The notes beneath the pieces were generated by a model. That model did not search any database and was not told the DNA's origin. It was given only the letters and a program-made list of their open reading frames with translations. DNA of 64,000 bases, taken from the NCBI RefSeq assembly GCF_020171785.1, contig NZ_JAIVAE010000002.1:310001-374000 (forward strand), in the 5' to 3' direction. This stretch comes from Guptibacillus hwajinpoensis. Lineage in GTDB: Bacteria > Bacillota > Bacilli > Bacillales > Guptibacillaceae. Position numbers and translations under genes: made by a program. Positions 9,125 through 17,288 of the stretch are shown piece by piece. Positions within the stretch are counted from its first letter, which is position 1, and every line of letters begins with the position of its first letter.

Positions 9125-9160
9125 AAAAAGGTTCAACGTTCCGTCACTGCGACCTTTTTT
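9125..9160. other. terminator-like hairpin in the speA leader
   Basis: Arms 9125-9132 and 9152-9159 (AAAAAGGT/ACCTTTTT) with a structured 19-base middle. On the minus strand it lies about 10 bases into the predicted speA transcript and ends CCTTTTTCC. GTCGC at 9114-9118 can pair with GCGAC at 9149-9153, which would compete with this stem. It could be an attenuator, a 5' stabiliser, or a plus-strand terminator. Confidence 0.4.
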
Positions 9161-9176
9161 ATCCTTAAACAAACTG

Positions 9177-9205
9177 AGTATAATCACATAAGTACTATTT
9201 TGCAA
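9177..9205 (-). promoter_or_regulatory. sigma-A promoter of speA
   Basis: Read on the minus strand: -35 TTGCAA (9205-9200), 17-bp spacer, -10 TATACT (9182-9177). The leader to the TTG start would be about 140 nt. Confidence 0.75.
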
Positions 9206-9297
9206 GTTTTATTTAGATGCTGGGTATCTTTTATAGTTACAAAAAAGGAGATCCTCTCTTATTCTCGAAATGAATGATGGGAAGGAGAGGATAAGTG

Positions 9298-10257
9298 ATG
9301 AAATGGAAGACGCGACTAACAGAGTTATTAGGGATAAAGAAACCAATTGTTCAGGGAGGACTTGCCTACCTTGCCTATCACGAGTTAGCTTCTGCGGTTA
9401 GCAACGCAGGTGGGCTAGGTCAGCTCACAGCTATGTCTATGGACTCAGAAACACAGCTAAAAAAGGAAATATACCTTACAAGAAGTCTTACCGATCAACC
9501 ATTCGGAGTCAATTTTGCAATTGGCCAGCACGGGAGGCCATTTGAACACATGCTTGAAACTGCTATCCAAGAAGGAGTAGAAATCATTTCGGTTACAGGT
9601 GGTAATCCTAAGCCTGTTTTTGATATGGTGAGAGGGACAAATGTGAAAGTCCTTGTTTTAACAGCTGGGAAGCGACAGGCCATTAAGGCAGAAGAGCTAG
9701 GTGCTACAGGGGTCATGGTTGTTGGTCAAGAAGGTGGTGGACATCTTGGAAAGGAAGATACTGGAACAATGGTTCTCGTTCCTCAAGTAGTTGATGCAGT
9801 TTCAATTCCCGTTATTGCATCAGGTGGTATAGGCGATGGGCGGGGATTAATGGCCTCTCTCGCACTTGGCGCTGAAGGAATCGAAATGGGAACAAGATTT
9901 ATTGCTACGAAAGAGTGTACACACGCTCATAATACTTACAAACAACGTTTGTTACAGGGATCCGAGACGGATACAATGATTATTAAACGAAGCATTGGTG
10001 CGCCTGCAAGAGTTATCCGAAATGCATTTGCTGAACGAATTACCGAGATTGAAGCAAGTAATGGTGGATATGACCTTCTGAAAGAATACATAAGCGGTGA
10101 AGTGAACAGGAAGTTTATATATGAAGGAAAAGAAGAAGAAGGATTTGCGTGGGCAGGTCAGGTGATGGGTGCGATTCATGATGTTCCTTCCGTACACGAG
10201 TTATTTGAACGGATTGATCAAGAAGCAAAAGAGATTCGAATAAAATGGCAATGTTAG
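9298..10257 (+). CDS. nitronate monooxygenase / FMN-dependent 2-nitropropane dioxygenase family
   Basis: 319 residues from ATG 9298; GTG 9295 just before is also possible, and AAGGAGAGG at 9282-9290 serves either. The FMN-binding TIM barrel shows KPIVQGGLAYLAYHELASAVSNAGGLGQ at the N terminus, the glycine-rich VVGQEGGGHLG, and the phosphate-binding VIASGGIGDGRGL followed by GAEGIEMGTRF. These are signatures of the nitronate monooxygenase/FabK-like superfamily, which includes B. subtilis YrpB. Such enzymes detoxify nitronates or act as NAD(P)H-dependent flavin reductases. The gene starts a likely two-gene unit with yktA, 15 bases downstream. The exact substrate is unknown. Confidence 0.86.
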   Translation: MKWKTRLTELLGIKKPIVQGGLAYLAYHELASAVSNAGGLGQLTAMSMDSETQLKKEIYLTRSLTDQPFGVNFAIGQHGRPFEHMLETAIQEGVEIISVTGGNPKPVFDMVRGTNVKVLVLTAGKRQAIKAEELGATGVMVVGQEGGGHLGKEDTGTMVLVPQVVDAVSIPVIASGGIGDGRGLMASLALGAEGIEMGTRFIATKECTHAHNTYKQRLLQGSETDTMIIKRSIGAPARVIRNAFAERITEIEASNGGYDLLKEYISGEVNRKFIYEGKEEEGFAWAGQVMGAIHDVPSVHELFERIDQEAKEIRIKWQC

Positions 10258-10272
10258 AGAGGGGTTAAAAAA

Positions 10273-10545
10273 ATGGAAGTCCAATATCCTATTTCCATTG
10301 ATTGGAGCAAAGAAGAAGTAATTAAAGTAGTTAATTTCTTTGAATTGATTGAGAAAGCGTATGGTCACGGTGTTCCTAAGGGTGAATTAATTAGTAGCTA
10401 TCATGAATTTAAAGATGTTGTTCCTTCTAAATCGGAGGAAAAACAAATTTTTAAACAGTTTGATAAAGAGACGGGCTTTTCAACTTATCACGTCGTCAAA
10501 GAAGCGAAGCAAACAGAACGTGATCGAGTAAAAATGACAACATAA
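10273..10545 (+). CDS. yktA: UPF0223 family protein YktA
   Basis: 90 residues, ATG 10273 after GAGAGGGG. The sequence (YPISIDWSKEEVIKVVNFFELIEKAYGHGV, VPSKSEEKQI) matches the UPF0223 family, represented by B. subtilis YktA. It is a small helical protein with no membrane segment and no known function. It lies 15 bases behind the flavin oxidoreductase and ends in the terminator shared with yktB, the same neighbour as in B. subtilis. Confidence 0.9.
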   Translation: MEVQYPISIDWSKEEVIKVVNFFELIEKAYGHGVPKGELISSYHEFKDVVPSKSEEKQIFKQFDKETGFSTYHVVKEAKQTERDRVKMTT

Positions 10546-10575
10546 AAACCAGGGGGAAACCCCTGGTTTTTATGT
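10540..10575. terminator. bidirectional terminator of yktA and yktB
   Basis: A 16-bp perfect stem (10540-10555 with 10560-10575), GAAA tetraloop, and A5/T5 at the base. It overlaps the ends of both genes. Confidence 0.93.
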
Positions 10576-11199
10576 TGTCGTTTGAAGGGAAAGGTGATAA
10601 AACGGCATGAGCGTTTCAAACGTTTTTTTAACCTCTTGAATAAATTGTTCCCCGTCTTGCAATAGTGGATCATCGCTCGTAAAGTGACGTCCAATGAGAA
10701 ACTCCCCTTTTTTTACGTCGCGAAAGCGGGTTAGAACCTTATCAAGTTCAACATCTTTAAGAGGTTGACTTGCTTTTTTCTTCGTGTGATCAGTGGAAAT
10801 CCAATAAGATGCTGGAACGTCTTCTTTAAGCTTATCCATATGATCTAAAAGTAACGTAGCCATTTGTGGCTTACCTGGCAGCTCATAAATGTAAGCGAGC
10901 CATACAAAAACATGATCATCAAATAGGCCAATTTGAAAGTGGGGGTGCATTTTGTATCCACGTTTATTGTGAGAAAATGCCATCCATGTATCAACCGGTG
11001 GGTTCTTTGTTCTTCGTGCATGACGTGCAATGTGTAGGTGCATTTCATTACCAGCAAACATTTCTAGATCACTTATCACGTCGTCGCTGATCGCCTGAAA
11101 CTTTGGCTGTATTCGTTCTTGAATGGCTTCCATTCTCGCATCAAGTCCTTCGATTTGGAAGGCGTTAAAATCGTGTTGAGTAAATCCATTAAATGACAT
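10570..11199 (-). CDS. yktB: UPF0637 family protein YktB
   Basis: 209 residues, ATG 11199 after GGAGG. The segment HIARHARRTKNPPVDTWMAF followed by KRGYKMHPHFQIGLFDDHVFVW is characteristic of the UPF0637 family (B. subtilis YktB). It appears soluble, with no signal peptide. Function is unknown. It is convergent with yktA, with shared terminator and conserved synteny. Confidence 0.92.
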   Translation of the reverse strand: MSFNGFTQHDFNAFQIEGLDARMEAIQERIQPKFQAISDDVISDLEMFAGNEMHLHIARHARRTKNPPVDTWMAFSHNKRGYKMHPHFQIGLFDDHVFVWLAYIYELPGKPQMATLLLDHMDKLKEDVPASYWISTDHTKKKASQPLKDVELDKVLTRFRDVKKGEFLIGRHFTSDDPLLQDGEQFIQEVKKTFETLMPFYHLSLQTTT

Positions 11200-11461
11200 A
11201 ATATCCTCCGTTACGACAAATTTTTATACATTTATAGTAACATAGAACTGCAATTTATATGAAAACTGACGATTGATGTGTAAGGATAGGTTTGAAAAAG
11301 AAGCAAAAGAGGAAAAATAGTAACAAATAAAGAGGTTGCATAGTGAGCGGGGAAGGCATAAGATATAGTAATCAAAGCAGAAATATCAGAATATTCCGTC
11401 TTATAAGGTTTCTCTGATAACTATGACTGCTTAATCGAAAAGAAGAGGGGTGTAGGTTACC
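11200..11461. other. 262-bp AT-rich intergenic region, nothing recognised
   Basis: It separates yktB (minus) from the YkzI-like gene (plus) and presumably carries both promoters. I see no strong consensus promoter, hairpin or small reading frame with a good ribosome-binding site. Confidence 0.5.
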
Positions 11462-11650
11462 ATGAAACAAGTGATTCAGTCATTACAAAGAAACGAAGCA
11501 GAGAAGCGGATTCCGGTATTGAGAATGGAGATTGACTATGAGCTGGCAACGCTACACGATGCAATGACGGCTAGTGATCAAGAGGAAATGGCGAGATGTA
11601 AAGTAAAGCTTGAAGAACTTCGTAAAGAAATGGTTAGATTAGAGGCTTAG
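11462..11650 (+). CDS. small YkzI-like protein
   Basis: 62 residues, all predicted helical and charged (RNEAEKRIPVLRMEIDYELA), ATG 11462 after AGAGGGGTGTAGG. Position between yktB and suhB and the pattern of an N-terminal helix followed by an acidic/basic helical hairpin fit B. subtilis YkzI, a small uncharacterised protein. The homology is from memory and synteny and is tentative. An intrinsic terminator follows directly. Confidence 0.65.
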   Translation: MKQVIQSLQRNEAEKRIPVLRMEIDYELATLHDAMTASDQEEMARCKVKLEELRKEMVRLEA

Positions 11651-11651
11651 C

Positions 11652-11684
11652 AAAACGAACCTTGCAAAAAGGTTCGTTTTTTCT
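11652..11684 (+). terminator. intrinsic terminator
   Basis: 10-bp stem AAAACGAACC (11652-11661) with 11671-11680, followed by T-rich sequence. Confidence 0.85.
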
Positions 11685-11741
11685 TCTTTTCCTGTCATAA
11701 TAAGAACAAGCATGAAATATAAGGTAAAAGGAGATCGAGCC

Positions 11742-12584
11742 ATGACACAGCAGACGAATTGGAATCGCGTATATGATGATGCTATTAAATGGATTAAAGA
11801 AGCGGGAGAAGAAATCATGTCTTCCTTTACAACATCTTTTAACATTGAGTCAAAAAGCAATCCGAACGATCTCGTTACGGACATTGATAAGCAAACTGAG
11901 AAATTTTTTATTCAGAAAATAAAAGGTACATATCCAAATCATCGCATTATGGGAGAAGAAGGATTTGGAGATGAAATAGATGATTTAGATGGTGTTATTT
12001 GGTTTCTTGATCCGATTGATGGAACGATGAATTTTGTTCATCAACAAACCAATTTTGCGATATCGATCGGGATCTACGAAGATGGAGTAGGGAAACTTGC
12101 GTTTATTTATGACGTAACAAAAGACGAGCTATATCATTGTAAAAAGGGCTCAGGTCTATTCCTTAATGATAAACAAGTAAAACCGTTGCAGTCGACGAAT
12201 CTTTCAGAATCCCTATTGGCCATCAATGCAACCTGGGTCACGGAGAATCATCGTATCGATCCGCGCACTTTCTCACCTCTTCTAAAAAAAATAAGAGGCA
12301 CCCGTTCTTATGGTAGTGCTGCAATTGAGATGGCTTTCGTAGCAGCGGGGCGTCTTGATGGGTATGTCTCCTTACGGCTCGCTCCTTGGGATTTTGCGGC
12401 TGGTAAAATGTTAATTGAGGAAGCGGGAGGCATTTGTACTACAGTGGATAATAAGGAAATTGATTTGTTAGATAAAAACACCATCTTTGTCGGTACTCCA
12501 CTGTTTCATTCACAGGTACAAAAAGAGTACATCCAACCAGCACTTGATCAAAACTTCTATTTAAGAACTCCTTCAACAAAATGA
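11742..12584 (+). CDS. suhB: inositol-1-monophosphatase family protein SuhB
   Basis: 280 residues. An ATG at 11712 is in frame, but AAAAGGAG sits just before ATG 11742, so the latter is the start. Metal-dependent sugar-phosphatase motifs are present: GEEGFGDE near residue 71, WFLDPIDGTMNF near 87 (D90 and D93 ligands), and APWDFAAGKMLIEEAGG near the C terminus. It probably hydrolyses inositol phosphate or a related sugar phosphate; in many bacteria SuhB also has RNA-related roles. This is B. subtilis yktC. Its stop overlaps the start of the GNAT gene by ATGA, so the two are coupled. Confidence 0.92.
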   Translation: MTQQTNWNRVYDDAIKWIKEAGEEIMSSFTTSFNIESKSNPNDLVTDIDKQTEKFFIQKIKGTYPNHRIMGEEGFGDEIDDLDGVIWFLDPIDGTMNFVHQQTNFAISIGIYEDGVGKLAFIYDVTKDELYHCKKGSGLFLNDKQVKPLQSTNLSESLLAINATWVTENHRIDPRTFSPLLKKIRGTRSYGSAAIEMAFVAAGRLDGYVSLRLAPWDFAAGKMLIEEAGGICTTVDNKEIDLLDKNTIFVGTPLFHSQVQKEYIQPALDQNFYLRTPSTK

Positions 12585-13039
12585 AATTTGTAACTTCGAC
12601 AAGCAAGGAAAAATTCGCAAACCTCCTATTGGAATGGACAATGGATGATAAAGATTGGCTTGACGAAGAATTTGGGCGGATGCCAATCGCAGAAGATATA
12701 GTAACCTATATACAAACTTATGAAGGAATAGGGTGTGAATTTAGGATTTGGTTTAAAGATGAAGCCCCTGTAGCCATTACAGCCGTTCTTGATCAGGCTC
12801 CATCAAATCAAAAGTCCTGGTTAGGTACAATCGTTGTCAATCCTGTTCAGCGAAAAAAGGGAGTCGGTCATGAAGTGATTCAGTGTATAGTAGGTGAAAA
12901 AAGAGAGGTTGTTTTTGCTGGCATTCCCTTAAAGCAGAATGAGTGGAGTTTGTTTTTAGGGAAATGTGGGTTTGAACAATACGCCATTGAAGGTGAAGAA
13001 AAAAAGTATTTAATTTTTGTACATCCTAACGAGCATTAA
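12581..13039 (+). CDS. GNAT-family N-acetyltransferase
   Basis: 152 residues, starting in the ATGA overlap with suhB. The acetyl-CoA binding region is visible as WLGTIVVNPVQRKKGVGHEVIQ (beta-4 plus the R/Q-x-x-G-x-G/A-like loop) at about 87-108. The C terminus is typical of single-domain GNATs. The substrate is unknown. Coupling to suhB suggests co-expression, but I see no functional link. Confidence 0.75.
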   Translation: MKFVTSTSKEKFANLLLEWTMDDKDWLDEEFGRMPIAEDIVTYIQTYEGIGCEFRIWFKDEAPVAITAVLDQAPSNQKSWLGTIVVNPVQRKKGVGHEVIQCIVGEKREVVFAGIPLKQNEWSLFLGKCGFEQYAIEGEEKKYLIFVHPNEH

Positions 13040-13044
13040 AAGAT

Positions 13045-13086
13045 CATCAAAAAGAGCTGTTCAGTGGTGAACAGCTCTTTTTGATG
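13045..13086. terminator. bidirectional terminator
   Basis: A 19-bp perfect stem (13045-13063 with 13068-13086) and GTGG loop, between the GNAT gene and the convergent ylaF. Confidence 0.93.
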
Positions 13087-13260
13087 TTATTGTTCAGCTT
13101 TACGTTTAATTCGAAAACCCATTCCCATAAAGAAACCTACTCCAATAAATGAAAGTAGTCCGCCGATCCAGCTTTGTTCAGCTATAGAAATACCGATTGC
13201 ACACATGCTTGCAACCGCCAGAATGGCCATTAAGAGTAAAAGGAATTGATGCTTGTTCAT
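13087..13260 (-). CDS. ylaF: small membrane protein YlaF (DUF5325-like)
   Basis: 57 residues from ATG 13260, preceded by AAGGGGGC. The upstream in-frame extension to 13293 lacks a ribosome-binding site. Two hydrophobic helices (about 6-24 and 29-46) are followed by a basic tail (RIKRKAEQ). The pattern and position just before typA match B. subtilis YlaF, a membrane protein of unknown function. Confidence 0.8.
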   Translation of the reverse strand: MNKHQFLLLLMAILAVASMCAIGISIAEQSWIGGLLSFIGVGFFMGMGFRIKRKAEQ

Positions 13261-13323
13261 GCGGAAAGCCCCCTTTATAGTACTAGTGTACAATAACCGG
13301 GTTAAGCTGGAAAGAAGAGAAAT

Positions 13324-13352
13324 TTCGCCTTAAGCGATATCTGTGTTATAAT
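13324..13352 (+). promoter_or_regulatory. extended -10 promoter of typA
   Basis: TG-T-TATAAT with TATAAT at 13347-13352, and a weak -35 TTCGCC 17 bp upstream. Extended -10 promoters of this kind work without a good -35. Confidence 0.7.
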
Positions 13353-13411
13353 GATCTAGTTATTGAGTTTATCGTCAGAAATAAGACGAGAATACGAGGA
13401 GAGAATAATTA

Positions 13412-15244
13412 ATGGCAATAAGAGAAGATATTCGTAACATCGCAATCATTGCCCACGTTGACCACGGTAAAACGACGCTGGTAGACCAAATGCTTCATCA
13501 ATCAGGTACGTTTCGTGACAACGAGCAAGTAAGCGAACGTGCGATGGATTCGAATGACCTTGAAAGAGAACGCGGGATTACAATCCTTGCTAAAAATACG
13601 GCAATTAACTATGAAGACAAACGAATCAACATTATGGATACACCTGGTCACGCTGACTTTGGTGGTGAAGTTGAACGTATCATGAAAATGGTTGACGGTG
13701 TTCTTCTAGTTGTTGACGCTTATGAAGGCTGTATGCCACAGACACGTTTCGTGCTGAAAAAAGCTCTTGAGCAGAAGCTTACACCAATTGTAGTTCTTAA
13801 CAAAATTGATCGTCCTGCAGCACGTCCTGAAGAAGTTGTGGATGAAGTCGTTGATTTATTTATTGATCTTGGCGCGGACGAAGATCAGCTAGACTTCCCA
13901 GTGGTTTATGCTTCAGCAATCAACGGTACAGCTAGTCTTGATCCTGAAGTACAGGATGACGATATGAAAGTTCTTATGAACACAATTATTGATAACATTC
14001 CTGCACCTCTAGATAACAGTGACGAGCCTCTTCAATTCCAGATTACACTTCTTGATTACAACGACTATCTTGGAAGAATTGGAATTGGTCGTGTGTTCAG
14101 AGGAACAATGAAGGTTGGCCAACAGGTAGCCCTGATGAAGGTCGATGGAACAGTGAAGCAATTCAGAGTGACTAAGCTCTTTGGTTTCATTGGATTGAAG
14201 CGTACTGAGATCGAAGAAGCGAAAGCTGGCGACCTTGTAGCGGTTTCTGGTATGGAAGAAATCAACGTAGGTGAAACAGTTTGTCCTTACGATCATCAGG
14301 AAGCACTTCCTATTCTTCGTATTGATGAGCCTACTCTTCAGATGACGTTCCTTGTAAACAATAGTCCTTTTGCTGGTAAAGAAGGTAAATACATTACAAG
14401 TCGTAAAATTGAAGAGCGTCTTAGAGCTCAGCTTGAAACTGACGTAAGTCTTCGCGTTGAAAATACAGATTCTCCAGATGCATGGGTTGTCTCAGGACGT
14501 GGTGAGCTTCACCTTTCAATCCTAATTGAGAACATGCGTCGTGAAGGATATGAGCTTCAAGTTTCAAAACCTGAAGTTATCGTTCGTGAAGTAGACGGCG
14601 TTGCAAGTGAGCCTGTTGAACGCGTTCAAATCGACGTACCTGAAGACTACACTGGTTCTGTAATGGAATCACTTGGTGAGCGTAAAGGTGAAATGGTTAA
14701 CATGGTAAACAACGGTTCAGGCCAAGTTCGCCTTGAATTCATGGTTCCTGCTCGTGGTTTGATTGGTTACTCAACTGAGTTCCTAACACAAACACGCGGA
14801 TATGGTATTATTAACCATACATTTGAAACGTATATGCCTCTTATTAGCGGTCGTGTAGGTGGACGTCGTGCTGGTGTTCTTGTTTCAATGGAAAAAGGAA
14901 AAGCTTCAGAGTACGGTATTATGGGTGTTGAAGACCGCGGTACAATATTCGTAGCTCCAGGTACTGAAGTTTACGAAGGAATGATCGTTGGGGAACACAC
15001 TCGTGAGAATGACATCACGGTTAACATCGTTAAAGTGAAGCAGATGACGAATATGCGTTCTGCCAACAAAGACCAAACGGTTTCCATGAAGAAGCCTCGC
15101 GTTCTAACTCTTGAAGAAGCGCTTGAGTATTTGAACGATGATGAGTATTGCGAAGTAACACCGGATTCAATCCGTCTTCGTAAGAAAATTCTTGATAAGA
15201 ACGAACGTGAAAAGAACGCTAAAAAGAAAAAAACAGCCCAATAA
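13412..15244 (+). CDS. typA: ribosome-associated GTPase TypA/BipA
   Basis: 610 residues, ATG 13412 after GAGGAGAG. A translational GTPase related to EF-G, acting on the ribosome in 50S assembly and stress or cold adaptation. GTPase motifs: G1 HVDHGKTT near residue 17, G2 RERGITI, G3 DTPGHADF, G4 NKIDRPAA, G5 ASAINGTA. Domains II, III, V and the TypA-specific C-terminal domain (RGLIGYSTEFLTQTRGYG, SMEKGKASEYGIMGVEDRG) follow. The C terminus is lysine-rich. The codon use is strongly biased, as expected for a highly expressed gene. Equivalent to B. subtilis ylaG. Confidence 0.97.
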   Translation: MAIREDIRNIAIIAHVDHGKTTLVDQMLHQSGTFRDNEQVSERAMDSNDLERERGITILAKNTAINYEDKRINIMDTPGHADFGGEVERIMKMVDGVLLVVDAYEGCMPQTRFVLKKALEQKLTPIVVLNKIDRPAARPEEVVDEVVDLFIDLGADEDQLDFPVVYASAINGTASLDPEVQDDDMKVLMNTIIDNIPAPLDNSDEPLQFQITLLDYNDYLGRIGIGRVFRGTMKVGQQVALMKVDGTVKQFRVTKLFGFIGLKRTEIEEAKAGDLVAVSGMEEINVGETVCPYDHQEALPILRIDEPTLQMTFLVNNSPFAGKEGKYITSRKIEERLRAQLETDVSLRVENTDSPDAWVVSGRGELHLSILIENMRREGYELQVSKPEVIVREVDGVASEPVERVQIDVPEDYTGSVMESLGERKGEMVNMVNNGSGQVRLEFMVPARGLIGYSTEFLTQTRGYGIINHTFETYMPLISGRVGGRRAGVLVSMEKGKASEYGIMGVEDRGTIFVAPGTEVYEGMIVGEHTRENDITVNIVKVKQMTNMRSANKDQTVSMKKPRVLTLEEALEYLNDDEYCEVTPDSIRLRKKILDKNEREKNAKKKKTAQ

Positions 15245-15256
15245 GGGTGTCTAATG

Positions 15257-15293
15257 CGATTCAAAAGGGGCATCCCTTTTGGATCGTTTTTTT
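15257..15293 (+). terminator. intrinsic terminator of typA
   Basis: 13-bp stem with one G-U pair (15257-15269 with 15274-15286), loop GCAT-like, then T7. Confidence 0.9.
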
Positions 15294-15411
15294 ATTCTTT
15301 TATCATTCTTATATTTTCTGTCCTATGTAGGACTTTTTTTCTGAATGGAAAGAAATCGTTTACTTTTATTTGTGATTTCATTTATTATGCTTTTATACCG
15401 GGGGTGGAAAA

Positions 15412-15732
15412 ATGAATACAGAACCTACTATACAATCTGAAGATTTATCTTTTTTCGCTAAATTAGTTGGCATTGAAGACAATATGACGATGGGATTTTA
15501 TTTGCTATATGCGATTATTGTTATCCTATGTATTGTTGTTTATCGTCTAGGCTTTGCCAAAAAACTACCGATCCTTAAAAACGTCATTGTATATGCTGTT
15601 CTTGTTATAGGGTGTTTTCCGCTAACCTTTTTTGGAATAGGATTGCCTGTTGCTGAAGGATTAGTGGCTTCTGCTGTCGTATTAATTATTTATAAGATGC
15701 GACTGAACCAGTCGAAGAAAAAAGAAGCCTAG
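15412..15732 (+). CDS. ylaH: YlaH family membrane protein
   Basis: 106 residues, ATG 15412 after GGGGGTGG. Three hydrophobic helices (about 29-46, 55-72, 77-94) and a basic C-terminal tail (KMRLNQSKKK). The position directly after typA and the size match B. subtilis YlaH, an uncharacterised membrane protein. An 18-base gap separates it from the next gene, suggesting a two-gene unit. Confidence 0.85.
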   Translation: MNTEPTIQSEDLSFFAKLVGIEDNMTMGFYLLYAIIVILCIVVYRLGFAKKLPILKNVIVYAVLVIGCFPLTFFGIGLPVAEGLVASAVVLIIYKMRLNQSKKKEA

Positions 15733-15750
15733 CGTTAAAGGAGGGAAGCT

Positions 15751-16026
15751 TTGAATCTTCAGGATACCATGTACAATTGGCTTAGTATTAAAGTTGTGGC
15801 AAATCAAAGACAGAGCGATCAGGCGGCGCAAGATACGTATGAATTCTTTCATGAAATATTAACGGAAGATCATCTGGTCTCTGATTTGAATGTGGAGGTG
15901 TCACATGACTATTACGTTGTTCATTATCGACAAAACGGAGAAGAAGATTCAAAGAAGTTTCCAGTTGAATTAATCGAAGCGCTGTTAACTTCGATTGAAA
16001 ATGAACCAAAATATAACCATCAATAA
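15751..16026 (+). CDS. small acidic protein of unknown function
   Basis: 91 residues starting at TTG 15751, 5 bases after AAAGGAGGG. No membrane segment; the sequence suggests an alpha/beta fold (NLQDTMYNWLSIKVV, DYYVVHYRQNG). I do not recognise a named family, though proteins of this type beside ylaH look familiar from other Bacillaceae. It is probably co-transcribed with ylaH and followed by a bidirectional terminator. Confidence 0.7.
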   Translation: MNLQDTMYNWLSIKVVANQRQSDQAAQDTYEFFHEILTEDHLVSDLNVEVSHDYYVVHYRQNGEEDSKKFPVELIEALLTSIENEPKYNHQ

Positions 16027-16056
16027 AGAAAGACGTGCTCCGAGCACGTCTTTCTT
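16026..16056. terminator. bidirectional terminator
   Basis: A near-perfect palindrome AAGAAAGACGTGCTC/GAGCACGTCTTTCTT between convergent genes. Confidence 0.9.
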
Positions 16057-16064
16057 AAACGAAG

Positions 16065-16514
16065 TTATTTTTCACTCCATGTATAGATACAGAACAAGAG
16101 TGCAGCATAAATCAGATGCCCAAGTGTCCAGTAGCTAATGGCTGTAATGTCCCATAAATCAGGAGTTGGTTTTATTGCCAGGTAGGTGAGCGGAAAGTAT
16201 AGAAACACGGTGGGTAGTGTCAGAACATAGGCGAAAATAGCCTGAGCTCTTTTTTGATGAGCAAAATAACGGGAACTTACAACGCTGTAAACAACACCGA
16301 TAATAAGAGATATTATAAGATGGAAAAGGAATTCAATCCATTCAGGCCAATTGATATTCCCGATAATCGGTATAAAATCAATGTTTAGAAGAAGGGTATA
16401 AACAAGTTTACCTGTTAAGGCTTCGATTCCTTTTAAGATGAACCCTAGAGCAATTCCCGCAATCGTACCAGCAATAAGTCCAGACTTGATTTTACCACTC
16501 ATCATTTGTTTCAT
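16065..16514 (-). CDS. four-helix membrane protein of unknown function
   Basis: 149 residues from ATG 16514; ATG 16505 or 16502 are alternatives. The upstream in-frame extension lies entirely inside ylaI and is not needed. Hydrophobic segments at about 13-28, 55-75, 88-108 and 125-143. A glycine-rich first helix (SGLIAGTIAGIALGF) recalls small integral membrane proteins, but I recognise no family. It overlaps ylaI by 23 bases, so the two are probably translated from one mRNA. Confidence 0.65.
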   Translation of the reverse strand: MKQMMSGKIKSGLIAGTIAGIALGFILKGIEALTGKLVYTLLLNIDFIPIIGNINWPEWIEFLFHLIISLIIGVVYSVVSSRYFAHQKRAQAIFAYVLTLPTVFLYFPLTYLAIKPTPDLWDITAISYWTLGHLIYAALLFCIYTWSEK

Positions 16515-16692
16515 CCTGATGAAACAGTTTGAAATTACCTGTATCTTTCCGTTCTTTTGTGCGACTTTCAATTCGATCATTGCAGGTGTCACACATATAA
16601 GTGTGGATCGGTCGGTTGCGAAGCTTTTTAGCTAGCGGACTACCGCTTTCAATTTTTTCAATTTTATCACATAATACACATTTTACACGCAT
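16492..16692 (-). CDS. ylaI: zinc-ribbon protein YlaI (DUF2197)
   Basis: 66 residues, ATG 16692 after GAGAGGTG. The core CVLCDKIEKIESG, KKLRNRPIHTYMCDTC matches B. subtilis YlaI (DUF2197). The two CxxC pairs likely bind zinc. Function unknown. The usual neighbour ylaH is on the opposite strand here with an added membrane gene between. Confidence 0.9.
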   Translation of the reverse strand: MRVKCVLCDKIEKIESGSPLAKKLRNRPIHTYMCDTCNDRIESRTKERKDTGNFKLFHQDETNDEW

Positions 16693-16791
16693 TGTTAACA
16701 CCTCTCATTCCATGTTGCTAGTATAGCATGAATAATCACATCCTTTGCAGTATAATGCGTTAAATCGAAGGAATTAACTGGAGGGAATTAT

Positions 16792-17256
16792 ATGCCTAAT
16801 AAAGTAGATGTTACTCTTTCAAATGACCTTTTAACACTGCTTAAAAGAGAGCAGTATGTTCTTCTTTCGACAATTGATCATGAAACAACCGGGCCAAATG
16901 TAAGTGCCATTTCATGGCTTTATGCAGTAGATCAGCAGTCAATTGTATTTGCTGTTGATCAAAAGTCGCGAATCGTCTCTAATATCAATGTGAATGATCA
17001 GATTTCAATCACGCTAATTGGAAACGAAAGTACGTATGCTATTACTGGAAGAGCTATTTTAATGGAAGAGAGGATGGAAAACGTTCCACTGAAGCTTACG
17101 AAGTTTAAGTTAGATATTAAGGAAGTACGTGATATTATGTTTTATGGAGCAAAAATGTCGGTAGAGCCTGCATATGAAAAAATTTATGATCCAGAAGCAG
17201 CGGCTAAGTTAGACCGCTCCGTGATGGCACAGCTTAAAAAAGAAACGAACCGTTAA
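16792..17256 (+). CDS. ylaL: pyridoxamine 5'-phosphate oxidase-family protein YlaL
   Basis: 154 residues, ATG 16792 after TGGAGGG. It has the split-barrel flavin-binding fold (YVLLSTIDHETTGPNVSAISWLYAV, IVFAVDQKSRIVSNI). Such proteins bind FMN or related cofactors, but few have a known substrate. In B. subtilis ylaL follows ylaK; here the order is shifted, with ylaJ and ylaK downstream. Single-gene unit ending in a terminator. Confidence 0.82.
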   Translation: MPNKVDVTLSNDLLTLLKREQYVLLSTIDHETTGPNVSAISWLYAVDQQSIVFAVDQKSRIVSNINVNDQISITLIGNESTYAITGRAILMEERMENVPLKLTKFKLDIKEVRDIMFYGAKMSVEPAYEKIYDPEAAAKLDRSVMAQLKKETNR

Positions 17257-17275
17257 CGGTCCGTTTCTTTTTTTT
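17240..17275. terminator. terminator between ylaL and ylaJ
   Basis: Stem AAGAAACGAACCG (17240-17252) with 17257-17269 and one mismatch, followed by a T8 run. The minus strand side has A-rich flanks, so termination is mainly for ylaL. Confidence 0.85.
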
Positions 17276-17288
17276 GCATCAAATCTAA

